Notes: a model not told the origin generated them from the sequence alone. Positions 8,479 to 18,433 are shown, counted from the first letter of the stretch. The stretch: DNA of 64,000 nt from Sinorhizobium glycinis (GCF_001651865.1 NZ_LPUX01000053.1:620001-684000), one strand, 5' to 3'. Program-made: numbers and translations.

Positions 8479-9636
8479 ATGACCGAGCTGTCTCAACTCA
8501 GGCAGGGTGCTTTCGCGCCCGGCAATAGCGCAGAGCTGGCGGAAGCCATCGTCACCGGGACAGGCGTCAGAATAGAAATCGATCGCCGCAGGGGACGCGG
8601 TGCCGCCCTCAATATGGGTGGCCGTTTCGAGCCGCGGACGCGAGATGCCTTCGACGATGGTTGGCAGACCATCGAGGAATTGCCGCCGTTCAAGACGGAA
8701 GTTCAGATCGAAAAACCCCGCAACGTCATCACGCGCAACGAGTCGCCCGACATTTCCTTCGATCGCTCCATCAATCCTTACAGAGGCTGCGAGCACGGCT
8801 GCATCTATTGTTTCGCTCGGCCGACGCACGCCTATATGGGACTCTCGGCGGGGCTCGATTTCGAATCGAAGCTCTTCGCCAAGCCGGACGCACCCCGCTT
8901 GCTGGAACGTGAATTGGCGAAGCCGGATTACAAGGTGCGTCCGATCGCGATCGGCACCAACACGGACCCTTATCAACCGATCGAGAAAGAGTGGCGCATC
9001 ATGCGCCAGATCCTCGAGGTTCTGAAGGCTGCCAATCATCCGGTGATGATCGTGACCAAGTCTGCCATGGTGACGCGTGACATCGATCTGCTCGCCCCGA
9101 TGGCGGAAAAGGGCCTGGCGCGCGTCGGCATTTCGGTGACGACGCTCGACCGCAAGCTGGCGCGCGCCATGGAGCCGCGGGCTTCGACGCCGCCCAAGCG
9201 GCTCGAAGCAATTCGCGAAGTCTCGGAAGCAGGCATTCCGGCCGGCGTCTTGGTGGCGCCGATCATTCCCGCTCTCAACGACCACGAGATCGAACGCGTG
9301 CTCGATGCAGCGAAAACGGTAGGCGCCACGGAAGCAAGCTACGTGCTCCTGCGCCTGCCGCTCGAAGTGAGCCCGCTCTTCCGCGACTGGCTGCTCCGAA
9401 ACTATCCGGACCGCTACAGGCATGTGATGTCGCTTGTCCGTTCGATGCGCGGCGGCAAGGATTATGACGCCGAGTTCGGCAAGCGCATGAAGGGTGCCGG
9501 CCCCTATGCGTGGCAGATCGGCCGCCGGTTCGAACTTGCCGCCAAGCGCCTGGAGCTCAACCTCACCCGCCGCCAGTTGCGGCACGATATCTTCGTGCCC
9601 CCGCTGGGGATGGGTGTGCAGCTGTCGTTGCTGTAG
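8479..9636 (+). CDS. Radical SAM protein of the PA0069 / SPL-related family
   Basis: A radical S-adenosylmethionine enzyme of 385 residues, function unproven. The [4Fe-4S] motif is the CxxxCxxC in NPYRGCEHGCIYCFARP, followed by THAYMGLSAGLDFE. The arrangement resembles the Rv2578c/PA0069 group distantly related to spore photoproduct lyase. Two ATGs are available at 8473 and 8479; AGGAG at 8468-8472 abuts the first with no spacing and sits six bases from the second, so 8479 is preferred. The gene stands alone, 174 bp upstream of rnhB on the same strand. Confidence 0.88.
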   Translation: MTELSQLRQGAFAPGNSAELAEAIVTGTGVRIEIDRRRGRGAALNMGGRFEPRTRDAFDDGWQTIEELPPFKTEVQIEKPRNVITRNESPDISFDRSINPYRGCEHGCIYCFARPTHAYMGLSAGLDFESKLFAKPDAPRLLERELAKPDYKVRPIAIGTNTDPYQPIEKEWRIMRQILEVLKAANHPVMIVTKSAMVTRDIDLLAPMAEKGLARVGISVTTLDRKLARAMEPRASTPPKRLEAIREVSEAGIPAGVLVAPIIPALNDHEIERVLDAAKTVGATEASYVLLRLPLEVSPLFRDWLLRNYPDRYRHVMSLVRSMRGGKDYDAEFGKRMKGAGPYAWQIGRRFELAAKRLELNLTRRQLRHDIFVPPLGMGVQLSLL

Positions 9637-9810
9637 GAGGCCGCCGGCACGCACGGGCGCGTGATTGAGGGTGAGTGGTTAGAAGTTATCACAATTTTTG
9701 TTTCCGGCGCCTCCCTTGCCTCAGGATGCGCTGGCTTTCCTCCCGGTGACCGCCGCACACGTTACCGGGGGGCTTGAAGGGAATCGGGCGAATATGCGAG
9801 GGTCCCCCGC

Positions 9811-10509
9811 ATGTCACGTCGCAAGTCGCCCGATTCCCCGCTTTTTCAACTCGACCCGGTCCTTCCGGACTTCAGCTTCGAAATCGCCGCCAAGCGGGAT
9901 GGTTTTTGGCCGGTCGCAGGCGCAGACGAAGCCGGCCGCGGACCGCTCGCCGGCCCGGTGGTGGCAGCAGCGGTGATCCTCGACCCCGATGCCGTGCCTG
10001 CCGGCCTCAACGACAGCAAACTCCTGACAGTCGAACAGCGCGAAGCGCTGTTCGGCGAGATCATGGCGACGGCGACCGTATCGATCGCCTCCTCCTCGGC
10101 CGGACATATCGACGCGACCGACATCCTCAAGGCCAGTCTCGACGCCATGCGTCGCGCGATCGACGGCCTATCCATTGCGGCGCGCTTCGCGCTCATCGAC
10201 GGCCGCGACGTTCCACTGGGCCTCCCCTGCCACGCGAAAGCGATCATCAAGGGCGATTCCCGTTCCGTGTCGATCGCCGCCGCCTCCATCGTCGCGAAGG
10301 TCACGCGCGACCGCATGATGGCCCGTGCCGATGCGACCTTCCCCGCCTATGGCTTCGCGCTGCACGCAGGCTATGCCACCGTCAGGCACCGCAACGCCAT
10401 CGACAGTCACGGACCTTGTTCATTGCATCGCATGAGCTTCCGCCCCTTTCGGCAGGACCAGGAGCAGCCCGTGGCAATGAGCGCTGAACCGCTCGACGCC
10501 AACTCCTGA
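9811..10509 (+). CDS. rnhB: Ribonuclease HII
   Basis: Removes RNA from RNA-DNA hybrids and single misincorporated ribonucleotides. The 232-residue protein has the catalytic pair Asp39-Glu40 in [21 protein letters not shown], a third acidic residue in ALIDGRD and [11 protein letters not shown], the standard RNase HII signature. The N-terminal extension ([13 protein letters not shown]) is usual in rhizobia. GAGGG precedes the ATG. An imperfect hairpin built on CCCGGT and ACCGGG lies upstream around 9746-9770. Confidence 0.96.
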   Translation: MSRRKSPDSPLFQLDPVLPDFSFEIAAKRDGFWPVAGADEAGRGPLAGPVVAAAVILDPDAVPAGLNDSKLLTVEQREALFGEIMATATVSIASSSAGHIDATDILKASLDAMRRAIDGLSIAARFALIDGRDVPLGLPCHAKAIIKGDSRSVSIAAASIVAKVTRDRMMARADATFPAYGFALHAGYATVRHRNAIDSHGPCSLHRMSFRPFRQDQEQPVAMSAEPLDANS

Positions 10510-10678
10510 CGGCAACGCCGTTGCTGCGCTGCTCGCATGTTTCCTTAATCGTAGCCGATTGAAGGATAAAAGCATGGGAGAGTCAAAGTGCTACAGCGTC
10601 CCTGTGCGCCTGATCACCGTATACGACAGTAGCCCTGCTGCGCCGGTTGCGGCGAGGCTTCTCCCCCGATCCTCATTC

Positions 10679-10779
10679 CTGTGCTTGTCACAGGAATCCA
10701 GCGGCCCAGGTCCTTGGGCTGAAAAATGGCTTTTCCGCGCCGCAGACGCGACGCCGCCCTCATCCCTGTGCTTGACAGG
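10679..10779. repeat. Two copies of a CCTGTGCTTG... palindromic repeat
   Basis: Copy one is a perfect hairpin, CCTGTG-CTTGT-CACAGG (10679-10695), preceded by CCTCATT and followed by AATCCAGC. Copy two (10759-10779) keeps CCTCATCCCTGTGCTTG, but its right arm is shortened to ACAGG. The pair looks like an intact and a decayed unit of one intergenic repeat family of Rhizobiaceae; family membership is from memory. Confidence 0.55.
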
Positions 10780-10790
10780 TTCGCCTCAAA

Positions 10791-10820
10791 GAAAAAGCCC
10801 CACCAAGCGGCAGGGCTCTC
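10791..10820 (-). terminator. Terminator of the ATP synthase F0 operon
   Basis: Read on the minus strand, the arms AGCCC (10813-10817) and GGGCT (10796-10800) are followed by TTTTTC, 25 bases past the atpF stop codon. A simple rho-independent terminator. Confidence 0.8.
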
Positions 10821-10844
10821 AACTTCGCAAACCGCGCTCGAAGC

Positions 10845-11330
10845 CTAGTTCAGGCGTCCCTTGACCTCGCCGAGCGCCTTCTTGAAAAGCGCTTCCTGTG
10901 CGCTGGCGTCGGTCTTGGTCGCAAGCACTTTTTCTGCCGCGCTGATGGCGAGATCAACGGCTGCCGCGCGAACCGCGTTGATCGCGTCGCTCTCTGCCTG
11001 CTTGATCTTCTGTTCGGAAAGTGCCGTCCGGCGGACGACATAGTCCTCGGTCTTCTGCTTGGCTTCCGCCGTCAGCATCTCCGCCTCGCGCTGGGCGGCA
11101 GCGACGATGCTGGCGGCTTCCGCCTCGGCATCCTTGCGCTTGCGCTGGTACTCGGCAACAAGGCTCTGCGCCTCTTCGCGCAGGCGCTTGGCTTCCGCCA
11201 GTTCGTTGCCGATCTTGTCGGCACGCGCATCGAGCGCTTCGGCGATCTTGCCCGGCACCTTGAGATAGGCGATGAGAGCGAGGAAGAGGATCAGGCCGAC
11301 GAGGGCGTAGAAAGTCGCATCAAGTGCCAT
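10845..11330 (-). CDS. atpF: ATP synthase F0 subunit b
   Basis: Peripheral-stalk subunit of the membrane part of F-type ATP synthase, 161 residues. One N-terminal membrane segment (FYALVGLILFLALIAYL) is followed by a long charged coiled coil rich in Ala, Glu and Lys that reaches the C-terminus. The protein starts MALDATFYAL at the ATG at 11330; the reading frame is open further up but that extension is arginine-rich and implausible. It is the last gene of the minus-strand F0 operon, 13 bp after the b' gene and followed by a terminator. Confidence 0.95.
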   Translation of the reverse strand: MALDATFYALVGLILFLALIAYLKVPGKIAEALDARADKIGNELAEAKRLREEAQSLVAEYQRKRKDAEAEAASIVAAAQREAEMLTAEAKQKTEDYVVRRTALSEQKIKQAESDAINAVRAAAVDLAISAAEKVLATKTDASAQEALFKKALGEVKGRLN

Positions 11331-11343
11331 TGTTCCCTGCTCC

Positions 11344-11961
11344 TCAGTTCCCCGCCGAAGCCTTGACGGCCGCCGCGATCTCGGTCTTCGTGACGTCGCC
11401 GCCAATCAATTGTTTGACGACGGCCGTGGCCGTCTCCTCGGCGATCGCACCGACGTCGGCAAGCGCCTTGGATTTGATCTCGGCGATGCGCGCTTCGGCA
11501 GCGGTGATCTTCTTTGCGAGCTCGGCCTCGACGGCAGCGCGGTCGGCATTGGACTTGCTCTTGGCCTCTTCGCGGGCCGTGTCGGCGATCGAGTGGCCCT
11601 TGGCCTTGGCGTTTGCCAGTTCCTGCTCGTAAGAAGCGATCGCGGCATCGGCCTCGCCCTTGAGGCGGGAGGCCTCGTCGAGATCCTGGGCGATGCGGTC
11701 ATGGCGCTTTTCGAGAATCCCGCCGATGCGCGGAATGATGACCTTCGACATCAGGAGATAGAAAAGCCCGAAGGTGATCGCCAGCCAGAGCAGCTGCGAA
11801 GCAAAATGGGTCGAATCGAAGGGCGGGAACACGCCGGAACCATGCTCGCCTTCGTGGGCCACACCGGTTTCGGTGTGCACCTCACCGGCCGCAGGGGCAT
11901 CGTGTGCTTCGGCGCCTTCAGTGGTGGTTGACTGCTGGGCATAGGCCGCGGTCACAAACAT
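11344..11961 (-). CDS. atpF2: ATP synthase F0 subunit b' (second b-type stalk subunit)
   Basis: Diverged b subunit (205 residues) that pairs with AtpF in alphaproteobacteria, so the peripheral stalk is a heterodimer. The N-terminus [11 protein letters not shown] is followed by an acidic/His region, one membrane segment ([15 protein letters not shown]), and a long coiled coil. The ATG at 11961 is preceded by GGAGG; an in-frame TTG four codons earlier lies within that same ribosome binding sequence and is rejected. It lies between atpE and atpF, the usual order for this group. Confidence 0.95.
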   Translation of the reverse strand: MFVTAAYAQQSTTTEGAEAHDAPAAGEVHTETGVAHEGEHGSGVFPPFDSTHFASQLLWLAITFGLFYLLMSKVIIPRIGGILEKRHDRIAQDLDEASRLKGEADAAIASYEQELANAKAKGHSIADTAREEAKSKSNADRAAVEAELAKKITAAEARIAEIKSKALADVGAIAEETATAVVKQLIGGDVTKTEIAAAVKASAGN

Positions 11962-12036
11962 GCTCACCTCCAAGGTGCACTTAAAGATATGCGCGGCCGC
12001 GATCCCGAAGGATCGCGGCCAAAACTTCAGCCGTTA

Positions 12037-12264
12037 TCAGACGGCGAAGAGGAGGAGCAGGGCTACGAGCAGCGAGAAGATGCCCAGAGCTTCCGTAACG
12101 GCGAAGCCGAATACGAGGCGGCCGAACTGGCCGTCAGCAGCCGACGGATTGCGCAGAGCGCCGGCGAGATAGTTGCCGAAGATGTTGCCGAGGCCGAGAG
12201 CCGTGCCGGCCATACCAAGGCATGCAAGACCTGCACCCAAGAACTTTGCTGCTTCCGCGTCCAT
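12037..12264 (-). CDS. atpE: ATP synthase F0 subunit c
   Basis: Proteolipid ring subunit of 75 residues carrying protons through F0. Two hydrophobic hairpin helices are separated by the polar loop [11 protein letters not shown] (38-48). The proton-binding carboxylate is Glu58 in AVTEALGIF, as in other alphaproteobacteria. It is separated from atpB by 83 bp and from atpF2 by 75 bp, gaps that allow the separate high translation usual for this subunit. Confidence 0.97.
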   Translation of the reverse strand: MDAEAAKFLGAGLACLGMAGTALGLGNIFGNYLAGALRNPSAADGQFGRLVFGFAVTEALGIFSLLVALLLLFAV

Positions 12265-12347
12265 GATTGACTCCTTCGAATGGTGTTGCGGCTTAGGATT
12301 TGCGCCTCCGGCGGCTGAGCCGACCGGAAGCGAGCGACTGTTATTCC

Positions 12348-13100
12348 TTAGTGGCTTCCCGGATGGACGGCGTCATTGAGGTACATGCAGGTCAGCACCG
12401 CAAAGACATACGCCTGGAGGAAGGCGACCAGGAATTCAAGACCGGTGAGAGCGACGGTCATGATGAGCGGCAGGACCGCGCCACCGATGCCGAGCGCACC
12501 AAAAGCGCTGAGCGAGGCGACGAAGCCTGCGAAAACCTTCAGCGTGATGTGGCCGGCCAGCATGTTGGCGAAGAGGCGGACCGAGAGGCTGATGGGTCGG
12601 GAGAGGAACGAGATGACTTCGATCGCGACGACGAGCGGCAGAAGCGCGCCCGGTACGCCATGCGGCACGAAAAGCTTCAGGAAGCCCAGTCCATGCTTGT
12701 AGAAGCCGTAGAGGATGACGGTGCCGACCACGAACACGGCGAGCGCGAAAGTGACGATGATCTGGCTGGTGATGGTAAAGAAGTACGGGAACATGCCGAG
12801 CAGGTTCGCCGTCAGGATGAACATGAACAGCGAGAAGACCATCGGGAAGAACTTCATCCCATGGCTACCCGCCCCTTCGCGAAGCATCGAGGCGATGAAC
12901 TCGTAGGACAGTTCAGAGACCGACTGCATGCGCGTCGGGATGACGCTGCGCTGAGAGGTCGTCAGGTAGAGAAAGCCCGCGGCCGCACCGACCGTCGCCA
13001 CCATGAACAGCGACGCATTGGTGAAGGAAAAGTCAATTCCGCCAATCTCGATCGGGACAATCTTGTTGACCAGGAACTGGTGGGTCGGATCGTTTGACAC
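12348..13100 (-). CDS. atpB: ATP synthase F0 subunit a
   Basis: Integral membrane subunit (250 residues) forming the proton half-channels with the c ring. Multiple membrane spans are visible, and the essential arginine lies in [14 protein letters not shown], the conserved fourth-helix motif. The start codon is GTG at 13100 (protein begins [10 protein letters not shown]), preceded by AGAGAAG. It is the second gene of the operon, 60 bp after atpI. Confidence 0.96.
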   Translation of the reverse strand: MSNDPTHQFLVNKIVPIEIGGIDFSFTNASLFMVATVGAAAGFLYLTTSQRSVIPTRMQSVSELSYEFIASMLREGAGSHGMKFFPMVFSLFMFILTANLLGMFPYFFTITSQIIVTFALAVFVVGTVILYGFYKHGLGFLKLFVPHGVPGALLPLVVAIEVISFLSRPISLSVRLFANMLAGHITLKVFAGFVASLSAFGALGIGGAVLPLIMTVALTGLEFLVAFLQAYVFAVLTCMYLNDAVHPGSH

Positions 13101-13160
13101 CGCGCTTCTCTTTCGTTCTGCCCGCCCGCAAGCGGAAACCGTGTTCTTCAGGACGGCGCC

Positions 13161-13520
13161 TCAGGCGCCGTCACCGTCCTTCTTTTCATTCCCGGAGCCA
13201 CCTCCGCTCTGGTCGGGTGTCGCCACCAAACCGGCAGAACGCAGCACGTTCAACACACCGGCACAGAACCCAAGAAGCAGGAGGACGATCATGCCCCACG
13301 GCCCTGTACCCGCAAAATGGTCCAAAAGATAGCCCAGGAACGCCCCGACCACGATACCGGCGATGAACTCGCTCGAGAGCTTCATCGCCGCTGCGTAGCC
13401 CTTGCGGCTCTCCGCACTGCGAACCTCGGCCTCGTCCGAAACATCCGCGCGCTTCGACGCGATGTTTTCGCCAAGGCGCTTCAGCCGCGCGTCCAGACTT
13501 TCTTCCGGCTTCTCCGTCAC
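13161..13520 (-). CDS. atpI: ATP synthase-associated protein AtpI
   Basis: Small membrane protein (119 residues) of the AtpI/Gct family that leads alphaproteobacterial F0 operons and may help c-ring assembly or magnesium supply. A charged N-terminus precedes two membrane spans (FIAGIVVGAFLGYLLDHF and WGMIVLLLLGFCAGVLNVL), then a Gly/Ser/Asp-rich tail. The best start is GTG at 13520, with AGGGGAG upstream, giving VTEKPEESLDARL; a longer frame to 13604 lacks support. The F1 genes are not in this window. Confidence 0.9.
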   Translation of the reverse strand: MTEKPEESLDARLKRLGENIASKRADVSDEAEVRSAESRKGYAAAMKLSSEFIAGIVVGAFLGYLLDHFAGTGPWGMIVLLLLGFCAGVLNVLRSAGLVATPDQSGGGSGNEKKDGDGA

Positions 13521-13806
13521 ATGGCTCCCCTTTGCAGCCCCACGCGGTCGAACGCGATCTCGGTCATACAAACGGCCGGTGTTCAAGCCACGGTTCGGCC
13601 CCATTTGAAGTCGCGCGCAACATAGTTTTAGGCACCCGCATAGTCAAGGCATGCAGGGGCATTGAAGGTGGACAATATTCTTTTATAGTTTCAAAGAGTT
13701 ACGAGAGATTAGCGGCACCTGCGACAAACTGCAACGGGAATCGTCCCCGTTCATGGGACCTCATGGTCGCTCTGCACCCGCCCGTCGACCGGAATCGCGT
13801 TTCCGG

Positions 13807-14991
13807 TCAACTCCAGCCGCCGCCATAGGTCCGGTAGAAGATGTGCAGGCCGATCTGCCCCACCCGCTTCATGGTCTTCGCCCAGGCGGGTTTTACATAG
13901 GTCGCATGGTAATGCGTCGCAGAGCCGACTTCCGGCAGCCAGATCTTTCCGGCGGTGACCGCCATCGCGACCTCCTTCGCCGTCTTCCAATGCGATCGGG
14001 AATAGATGAGGTCGCGGATCATGTCGCAGGCGAAAGAGAACTGGCAGCGGTTGCGCCAGGCCTTGTTCTGATAGACCACACCGCAGATTGTCTTCGGATA
14101 GGTCGGATTGCGGACTCGATTGAGAATCACCTGCGCGACCGCCGCCTGGCCTTTTACGGGTTCGCTGCGCGCCTCGAAGTAAATGCCTTCGGCCAGACAG
14201 GTCTGCTCCTCCTTGCTGAAGGCGGAAGCGGGCAAAGCCGTCGCCGCCCAGGCATGATCGTCGGGCGCGATGTCGGGGATGAAGCGCCCACCGTTCTTGT
14301 CGTCCCGAAGGATCGAATCGAAGGGCGATTCGCGCGCATAGTCCGGCTCGGGCCGGACGTAAGCGGTTGCGAGAATATCGGCCTCGCGGTTGGTGACCAG
14401 CTTGGCGAGCATCGGCGAAACGCCGGGATCGGGCTTTGGCGGCTTTCTTCGATAGAAGGCCGTTGCGATCTCGATTTCCTTGCCCTTGATGTTCGGCTTG
14501 ACGAAGGCCATCTTCGCAGCCCCGTCGAAATCCGGCTCCGTCAGAAAGCTTGTTCGCCTGAGGATCGAGCCGGCGCTGAAGTCCTTTGGCGGCGTCACCG
14601 GACTGACGGCAACGATGCGCCCCTTCTTCAGCTTGCGGGTTACGCGGTCCTCGTCGGGCGTGCCCCCTTGATGCTTTGATTCGGCGGTCACGGCCACTCG
14701 TCTGCCGTCGGGCAGTGTCATCCCGGCGCCGCCGTCGAGCCCGCCGGTCGTGACCGGATCGGCGAATACCATCTCGACGTCGTGAACCGATCCGGCCGGA
14801 GACCGGGTCAGATACATGCGCCAACGCTCGCCGTCGCCGCGGTTGATGCCGGAGAGAAACGTAGCGAGATCGGAATAGGCGGCGACCGTAGGAAAGCCGA
14901 GGAAAATGGCGAGACCGATGATCGCCGGGGCGCGCCAGGCCGAGAAGGACATGCGAAACTTGCGACGCGACTTCTTACTCCTACGCATCAT
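13807..14991 (-). CDS. SleB-type cell wall hydrolase
   Basis: Probable peptidoglycan hydrolase of 394 residues. An N-terminal membrane anchor or signal (APAIIGLAIFLGFPTVAAY, about residues 23-41) follows a very basic start, so the body is likely periplasmic. The C-terminal third is a Hydrolase_2 (SleB/CwlJ) domain: CLAEGIYFEARSEP carries the catalytic glutamate, followed by AQVILNRVRNPTYP and CQFSFACD. The middle has no recognised domain. Two ATGs stand in tandem at 14991/14988 after GGAGC. A perfect GACCGGAA/TTCCGGTC hairpin (13787-13808) overlaps the stop codon. It lies 189 bp downstream of kup. Confidence 0.87.
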   Translation of the reverse strand: MMRRSKKSRRKFRMSFSAWRAPAIIGLAIFLGFPTVAAYSDLATFLSGINRGDGERWRMYLTRSPAGSVHDVEMVFADPVTTGGLDGGAGMTLPDGRRVAVTAESKHQGGTPDEDRVTRKLKKGRIVAVSPVTPPKDFSAGSILRRTSFLTEPDFDGAAKMAFVKPNIKGKEIEIATAFYRRKPPKPDPGVSPMLAKLVTNREADILATAYVRPEPDYARESPFDSILRDDKNGGRFIPDIAPDDHAWAATALPASAFSKEEQTCLAEGIYFEARSEPVKGQAAVAQVILNRVRNPTYPKTICGVVYQNKAWRNRCQFSFACDMIRDLIYSRSHWKTAKEVAMAVTAGKIWLPEVGSATHYHATYVKPAWAKTMKRVGQIGLHIFYRTYGGGWS

Positions 14992-15131
14992 ACCGCTCCA
15001 CGCAACTCTTACTCGCGCACGCGTTCTCGCAAGCCGGCGAAGCCGGCTCGAAGCTTGCATGCAGGGACGCTAAGATCTTGAAGCGGTCAGACGGCTGGCC
15101 GGGACCGCTTCGTTGGTGCCTCGAAAATGAA

Positions 15132-15158
15132 GCATTAACCTTGATGTTTGGTTAATGC
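15132..15158. promoter_or_regulatory. Perfect 9-bp-arm palindrome between kup and the sleB-like gene
   Basis: Arms GCATTAACC (15132-15140) and GGTTAATGC (15150-15158) are separated by 9 bases, 22 bp after the kup stop and about 140 bp before the hydrolase gene. It could be a weak terminator for kup (TTCATTTTC follows on the minus strand) or an operator; the TTAACC half-sites recall CtrA boxes, but the spacing is not the classical one. Confidence 0.45.
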
Positions 15159-15180
15159 GCCGTAGTCCGGCGAGGGCTCG

Positions 15181-17082
15181 TCAGATGATCACGTGGGAGC
15201 CGAGTTCGACGACACGGTTGGTCGGCAGTCGGAAATAGTCGGACGGGTCGATGGCCGCGTTGGCGAGCGCGATGAAAAGGCGATCCTGCCAGTGCGGCAT
15301 GCCGGACTGGGCGTCGGGCACGAGCTTGCGGCGGCCGAGATAGAAGGACGTCGACATGATGTCGAACTTCAGGCCCGACTTGCGGAAGAGGCCGAGCGCC
15401 TGAGAGACGTTCTGGGTCTCCATGTAGCCGAATCTCATCTCGAGGAGGGTAAAGCGCTCCGACAGCGGCCGAACGCTGACGCGCTCTTCCTTGGGCACCT
15501 TGGGGGTGTTGGCGGTGCGGACCGTGAGGATGAAGTTCTGCTGGTGCAGCACGTGATTGTGCTTGATGTTGTGCAGGAGGGCGGCCGGCGTCGAATCCGG
15601 ATCGCTCGTCAGGAAGATCGCCGTGCCCGGCACGGCGACCGGCGCATGCTCGCTCTTGCGTTCGATCGACTTGATGAAGCTTGCCAGCGGAATGTCGATG
15701 TGGCGCGTCTTGGCATGGAGAATCGCGGTGCCGCGCTTCCATGTCCACATGACGATGATAAAGGTCGCCGCAATCAGGATCGGCACATAGCCGCCGTCGT
15801 GGATCTTCAGCATGTTCGCGCCCAGGAACACGAATTCCAGCACGAGGAGCGGCAGCAGCGCCGCGGCGGCCCACAAGGCCGACCAGTTCCAGCGCACCCG
15901 CAGGAATTCGAAGGCAAGCATGGTGGTCACCACCATGGCGCCGGTGACGGAGATGCCATAAGCGGTCGCGAGCGCCTCGGACGAACCGAAGACGAATACG
16001 AGCGCCATGACGCCGAACATCAGCAGCGTGTTGACGTTCGGCAGGTAAATCTGGCCCGTATGGGTCTCCGACGTATGGAAAATCGCCATGCGCGGCAGGA
16101 AGCCGAGATGGATCGCCTGGCGCGTCAGCGAGAAGGCGCCGGTGATCACGGCCTGGCTGGCAATGATGGTCGCGGCCGTTGCGAGGATGACCACGGGAAG
16201 CAGCGCCCATTTGGGGAACATCAGGAAGAACGGGTCGGACATCGCCTCGGGATGCTCGAGGATGAAGGCCCCCTGCCCGAGATAGTTCAAGGTGAGCGCC
16301 GGAAAGACAATGACGAACCAGGCCCATTGGATCGGCCGCCGGCCGAAATGGCCGAGGTCGGCATAGAGCGCTTCGGCCCCCGTAACCGTCAGGAAGACAG
16401 CCCCCAATACGATGATGCCGACATAGCCTTCGTTGAAGAGGAAGGTCGCGGCGTAGAGAGGGTTGAAAGCCGAGAAGATCGACAGATCGTCGGCGATATG
16501 GACGAGACCGATGCCGCCCATCACCAGAAACCAGACGAGCGTGATCGGCCCGAAGAAATTGGAGACGGCTGCGGTTCCCTTCGATTGCACGGCAAACAGG
16601 AGCAGCAGGATGACGACGGCGATCGGAACGACATAATCCGAGAGCGCCGGCGTCACCAGCTTCAGGCCCTCGACAGCCGAGAGAACCGAGAGCGCCGGCG
16701 TGATCATCGCGTCGCCGATGAAGAGCGCCGCTCCAGCGACCCCCATGAAAAACAGAATCCACGTGTGGCCGTTGGCCGTCTTCATCAACAAGGCCAGGAG
16801 CGAGAGCGTTCCGCCCTCCCCCTGGTTGTCGGCCCGCAACAGGAAGAGCACGTATTTGATCGTCACGATGATCGTCAACGACCAGATCATCAGCGAAATC
16901 AGGCCGATGATCTCCACGTCCGTCACGCCGTCATGCGCAACCGGGCGCAGCGCTTCGCGGAAAGCGTAGAGTGGGCTCGTACCGATGTCGCCATAGACGA
17001 CGCCGATGGATCCGAGCGCCAAGCCTAGCAGGCGACGCGCATTTTCAGATCCTTGTACGGCAGGCGCAGACAATTGGGACAT
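15181..17082 (-). CDS. kup: Kup-type potassium uptake transporter
   Basis: Inner-membrane K+/H+ symporter of the KUP/HAK/KT family, 633 residues, full length. The signature [20 protein letters not shown] near residue 24 is diagnostic. About twelve hydrophobic spans follow to near residue 450, then a soluble C-terminal domain. It begins 15 bp after the corA stop, so corA and kup form a two-gene cation-transport unit. Rhizobia often have more than one kup, so I give no number. Confidence 0.96.
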   Translation of the reverse strand: MSQLSAPAVQGSENARRLLGLALGSIGVVYGDIGTSPLYAFREALRPVAHDGVTDVEIIGLISLMIWSLTIIVTIKYVLFLLRADNQGEGGTLSLLALLMKTANGHTWILFFMGVAGAALFIGDAMITPALSVLSAVEGLKLVTPALSDYVVPIAVVILLLLFAVQSKGTAAVSNFFGPITLVWFLVMGGIGLVHIADDLSIFSAFNPLYAATFLFNEGYVGIIVLGAVFLTVTGAEALYADLGHFGRRPIQWAWFVIVFPALTLNYLGQGAFILEHPEAMSDPFFLMFPKWALLPVVILATAATIIASQAVITGAFSLTRQAIHLGFLPRMAIFHTSETHTGQIYLPNVNTLLMFGVMALVFVFGSSEALATAYGISVTGAMVVTTMLAFEFLRVRWNWSALWAAAALLPLLVLEFVFLGANMLKIHDGGYVPILIAATFIIVMWTWKRGTAILHAKTRHIDIPLASFIKSIERKSEHAPVAVPGTAIFLTSDPDSTPAALLHNIKHNHVLHQQNFILTVRTANTPKVPKEERVSVRPLSERFTLLEMRFGYMETQNVSQALGLFRKSGLKFDIMSTSFYLGRRKLVPDAQSGMPHWQDRLFIALANAAIDPSDYFRLPTNRVVELGSHVII

Positions 17083-17097
17083 GTGTGCAACGGGCTC

Positions 17098-18075
17098 CTA
17101 AAGCCAGCCTTTCCAGCGAAAGAACAAAAACGGGATGACGGCCGAGAGCACCATGGCCGCAAGTGCCCAAGGGTAGCCGAACTGCCATTCGAGTTCCGGC
17201 ATGACCCGAAAATTCATGCCATAGATGGACGCAACCAGCGTCGGCGGCAGGAGAACGACCGAAGCGATCGAGAAGATCTTGATGATGGCATTCTGCTCGA
17301 CATTGATGAGACCGAGCGAGGCATCGAGCAGAAACGTGATGTTGCCCGAAATGAAGGCGGCATGTTCCGAAAGCGACTGGATATCCCGGGAAATCGAGCG
17401 GCAAAGCTCGCGACTATCCTTGTCTTCCTGCACTTCCGGCAGGGTGTAGACGAAGGTGAGCAGCCTTGACAGCGAAGCAAGGCTGTCGCGCGTCTTCGCA
17501 ACCAGCCTGTGAAAGCCCGCCACGTCGCGCAGGCGTGCCTCGAGCAGTTGCGGGGGCCTGCGTCGGCCAGCGGCCCTTTCGCCGAACACCTCGATCGACA
17601 GGTCATCGATCTTGTCGACGGCATGCTCCAGAATTTCGGAGGTCCGATCGGTGATCGTTTCGAGCAGACGGGTCAAAATCACCATACCGTTTCGGCAGCC
17701 ACCGGGAATCCGATGCATACCGGCCTTGAAGAGGCCGAAGGCGCGCGGCTCCGCGTAGCGGACCGTCACCAGCCGTCCTCCGGAAAGGATGAAACCGGCA
17801 TCCGTCAGGCCGGGAATCTGCGTTTCACTGCGATAGACCAGCGAGGCCGTCATGAAGACGGCGTCCTCTTCGACATAAAGGCGGCTCGACGGCTCTATTC
17901 CCTTGAGGTCGTCCCGGGTCGGAATGGAAAGTCCGAGCAGCCCTTCCATCATCAGTTCTTCGGCCCTGGTCGGCTCGACGAGGTCGATCCAGACGATGTC
18001 CGGGCGCAGGACAGCTGGCGGTTCGGCCGTCGAGAGAGCGACAGCTTCGCCATTGACGCAATATCCTGAGATCAT
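17098..18075 (-). CDS. corA: CorA-family magnesium/divalent cation transporter
   Basis: Pentameric inner-membrane channel for Mg2+ (also Co2+/Ni2+ in some members), 325 residues. The large acidic N-terminal cytoplasmic domain is followed by two C-terminal membrane helices. The ion-selectivity motif GMN is present in IYGMNFRVMPELEWQFGYP, and the second helix ends in the basic RWKGWL. The ATG at 18075 starts MISGYCVNGEA; a 13-codon longer start exists but adds MVRPYRSHPESGR, which is not typical. Co-transcribed with kup. Confidence 0.94.
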   Translation of the reverse strand: MISGYCVNGEAVALSTAEPPAVLRPDIVWIDLVEPTRAEELMMEGLLGLSIPTRDDLKGIEPSSRLYVEEDAVFMTASLVYRSETQIPGLTDAGFILSGGRLVTVRYAEPRAFGLFKAGMHRIPGGCRNGMVILTRLLETITDRTSEILEHAVDKIDDLSIEVFGERAAGRRRPPQLLEARLRDVAGFHRLVAKTRDSLASLSRLLTFVYTLPEVQEDKDSRELCRSISRDIQSLSEHAAFISGNITFLLDASLGLINVEQNAIIKIFSIASVVLLPPTLVASIYGMNFRVMPELEWQFGYPWALAAMVLSAVIPFLFFRWKGWL

Positions 18076-18433
18076 GCGGCCGCTTTCTGGATGGGACCGA
18101 TAAGGACGAACCATGAAGGTTTGAAACGATCAGCCGCCACAGGATTTCCACAATGCCGATTCATCTGATGCAGACTTCCGCCTTGCGACATCCCCTCCTG
18201 GTTGTCGTCAGGGCGAAAATCTCCCGGCGAGGGCGTTGAGCGCCTGCCTCCGCGCGAGCGGCAAGGCATATGGCGCAATGCTCCGCTAAAATCAATGCTT
18301 TTTGCGCATGCCGTCCCCGCGGCATCTCCCGTCTCGATCCGAACAGGGCCGGACCCTACTTCATTATTTCCGGAAGCGATACGCCTCTTGAAGAGAAGGC
18401 CATAGGGTTTGGCGCCAACGCCTCACCGAAGGT
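18076..18433. other. Gene-free stretch between mrp and corA
   Basis: 358 bp between the mrp stop and the corA start on the same strand, presumably carrying the corA-kup promoter and the mrp 3' region. I see no coding frame with family features, no strong hairpin with a T-run and no known repeat. Confidence 0.5.

Larger units (their letters stand above)
10510..10844. other. Gene-free stretch holding rhizobial repeats and the atp terminator
   Basis: Lies between the convergent rnhB and atpF genes. It holds three kinds of signal: a stretch at 10575-10610 (around AGTGCTACAGCGTCC) that I recognise as a frequent rhizobial intergenic motif; a CCTGTG-CTTGT-CACAGG hairpin at 10679-10695 continuing into AATCCAGC, with a second degenerate copy at 10765-10779; and the F0 operon terminator. 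An open frame of 101 codons crosses the repeats and is unlikely to be a gene. Confidence 0.65.

Noticed and set aside
9774..10487. Arg/Gly-rich 237-codon frame over rnhB
   Set aside because: Shadow in another frame of the clearly recognisable rnhB gene.
10559..10864. 101-codon frame between rnhB and atpF
   Set aside because: It crosses the palindromic repeats and the atp terminator and ends inside atpF.
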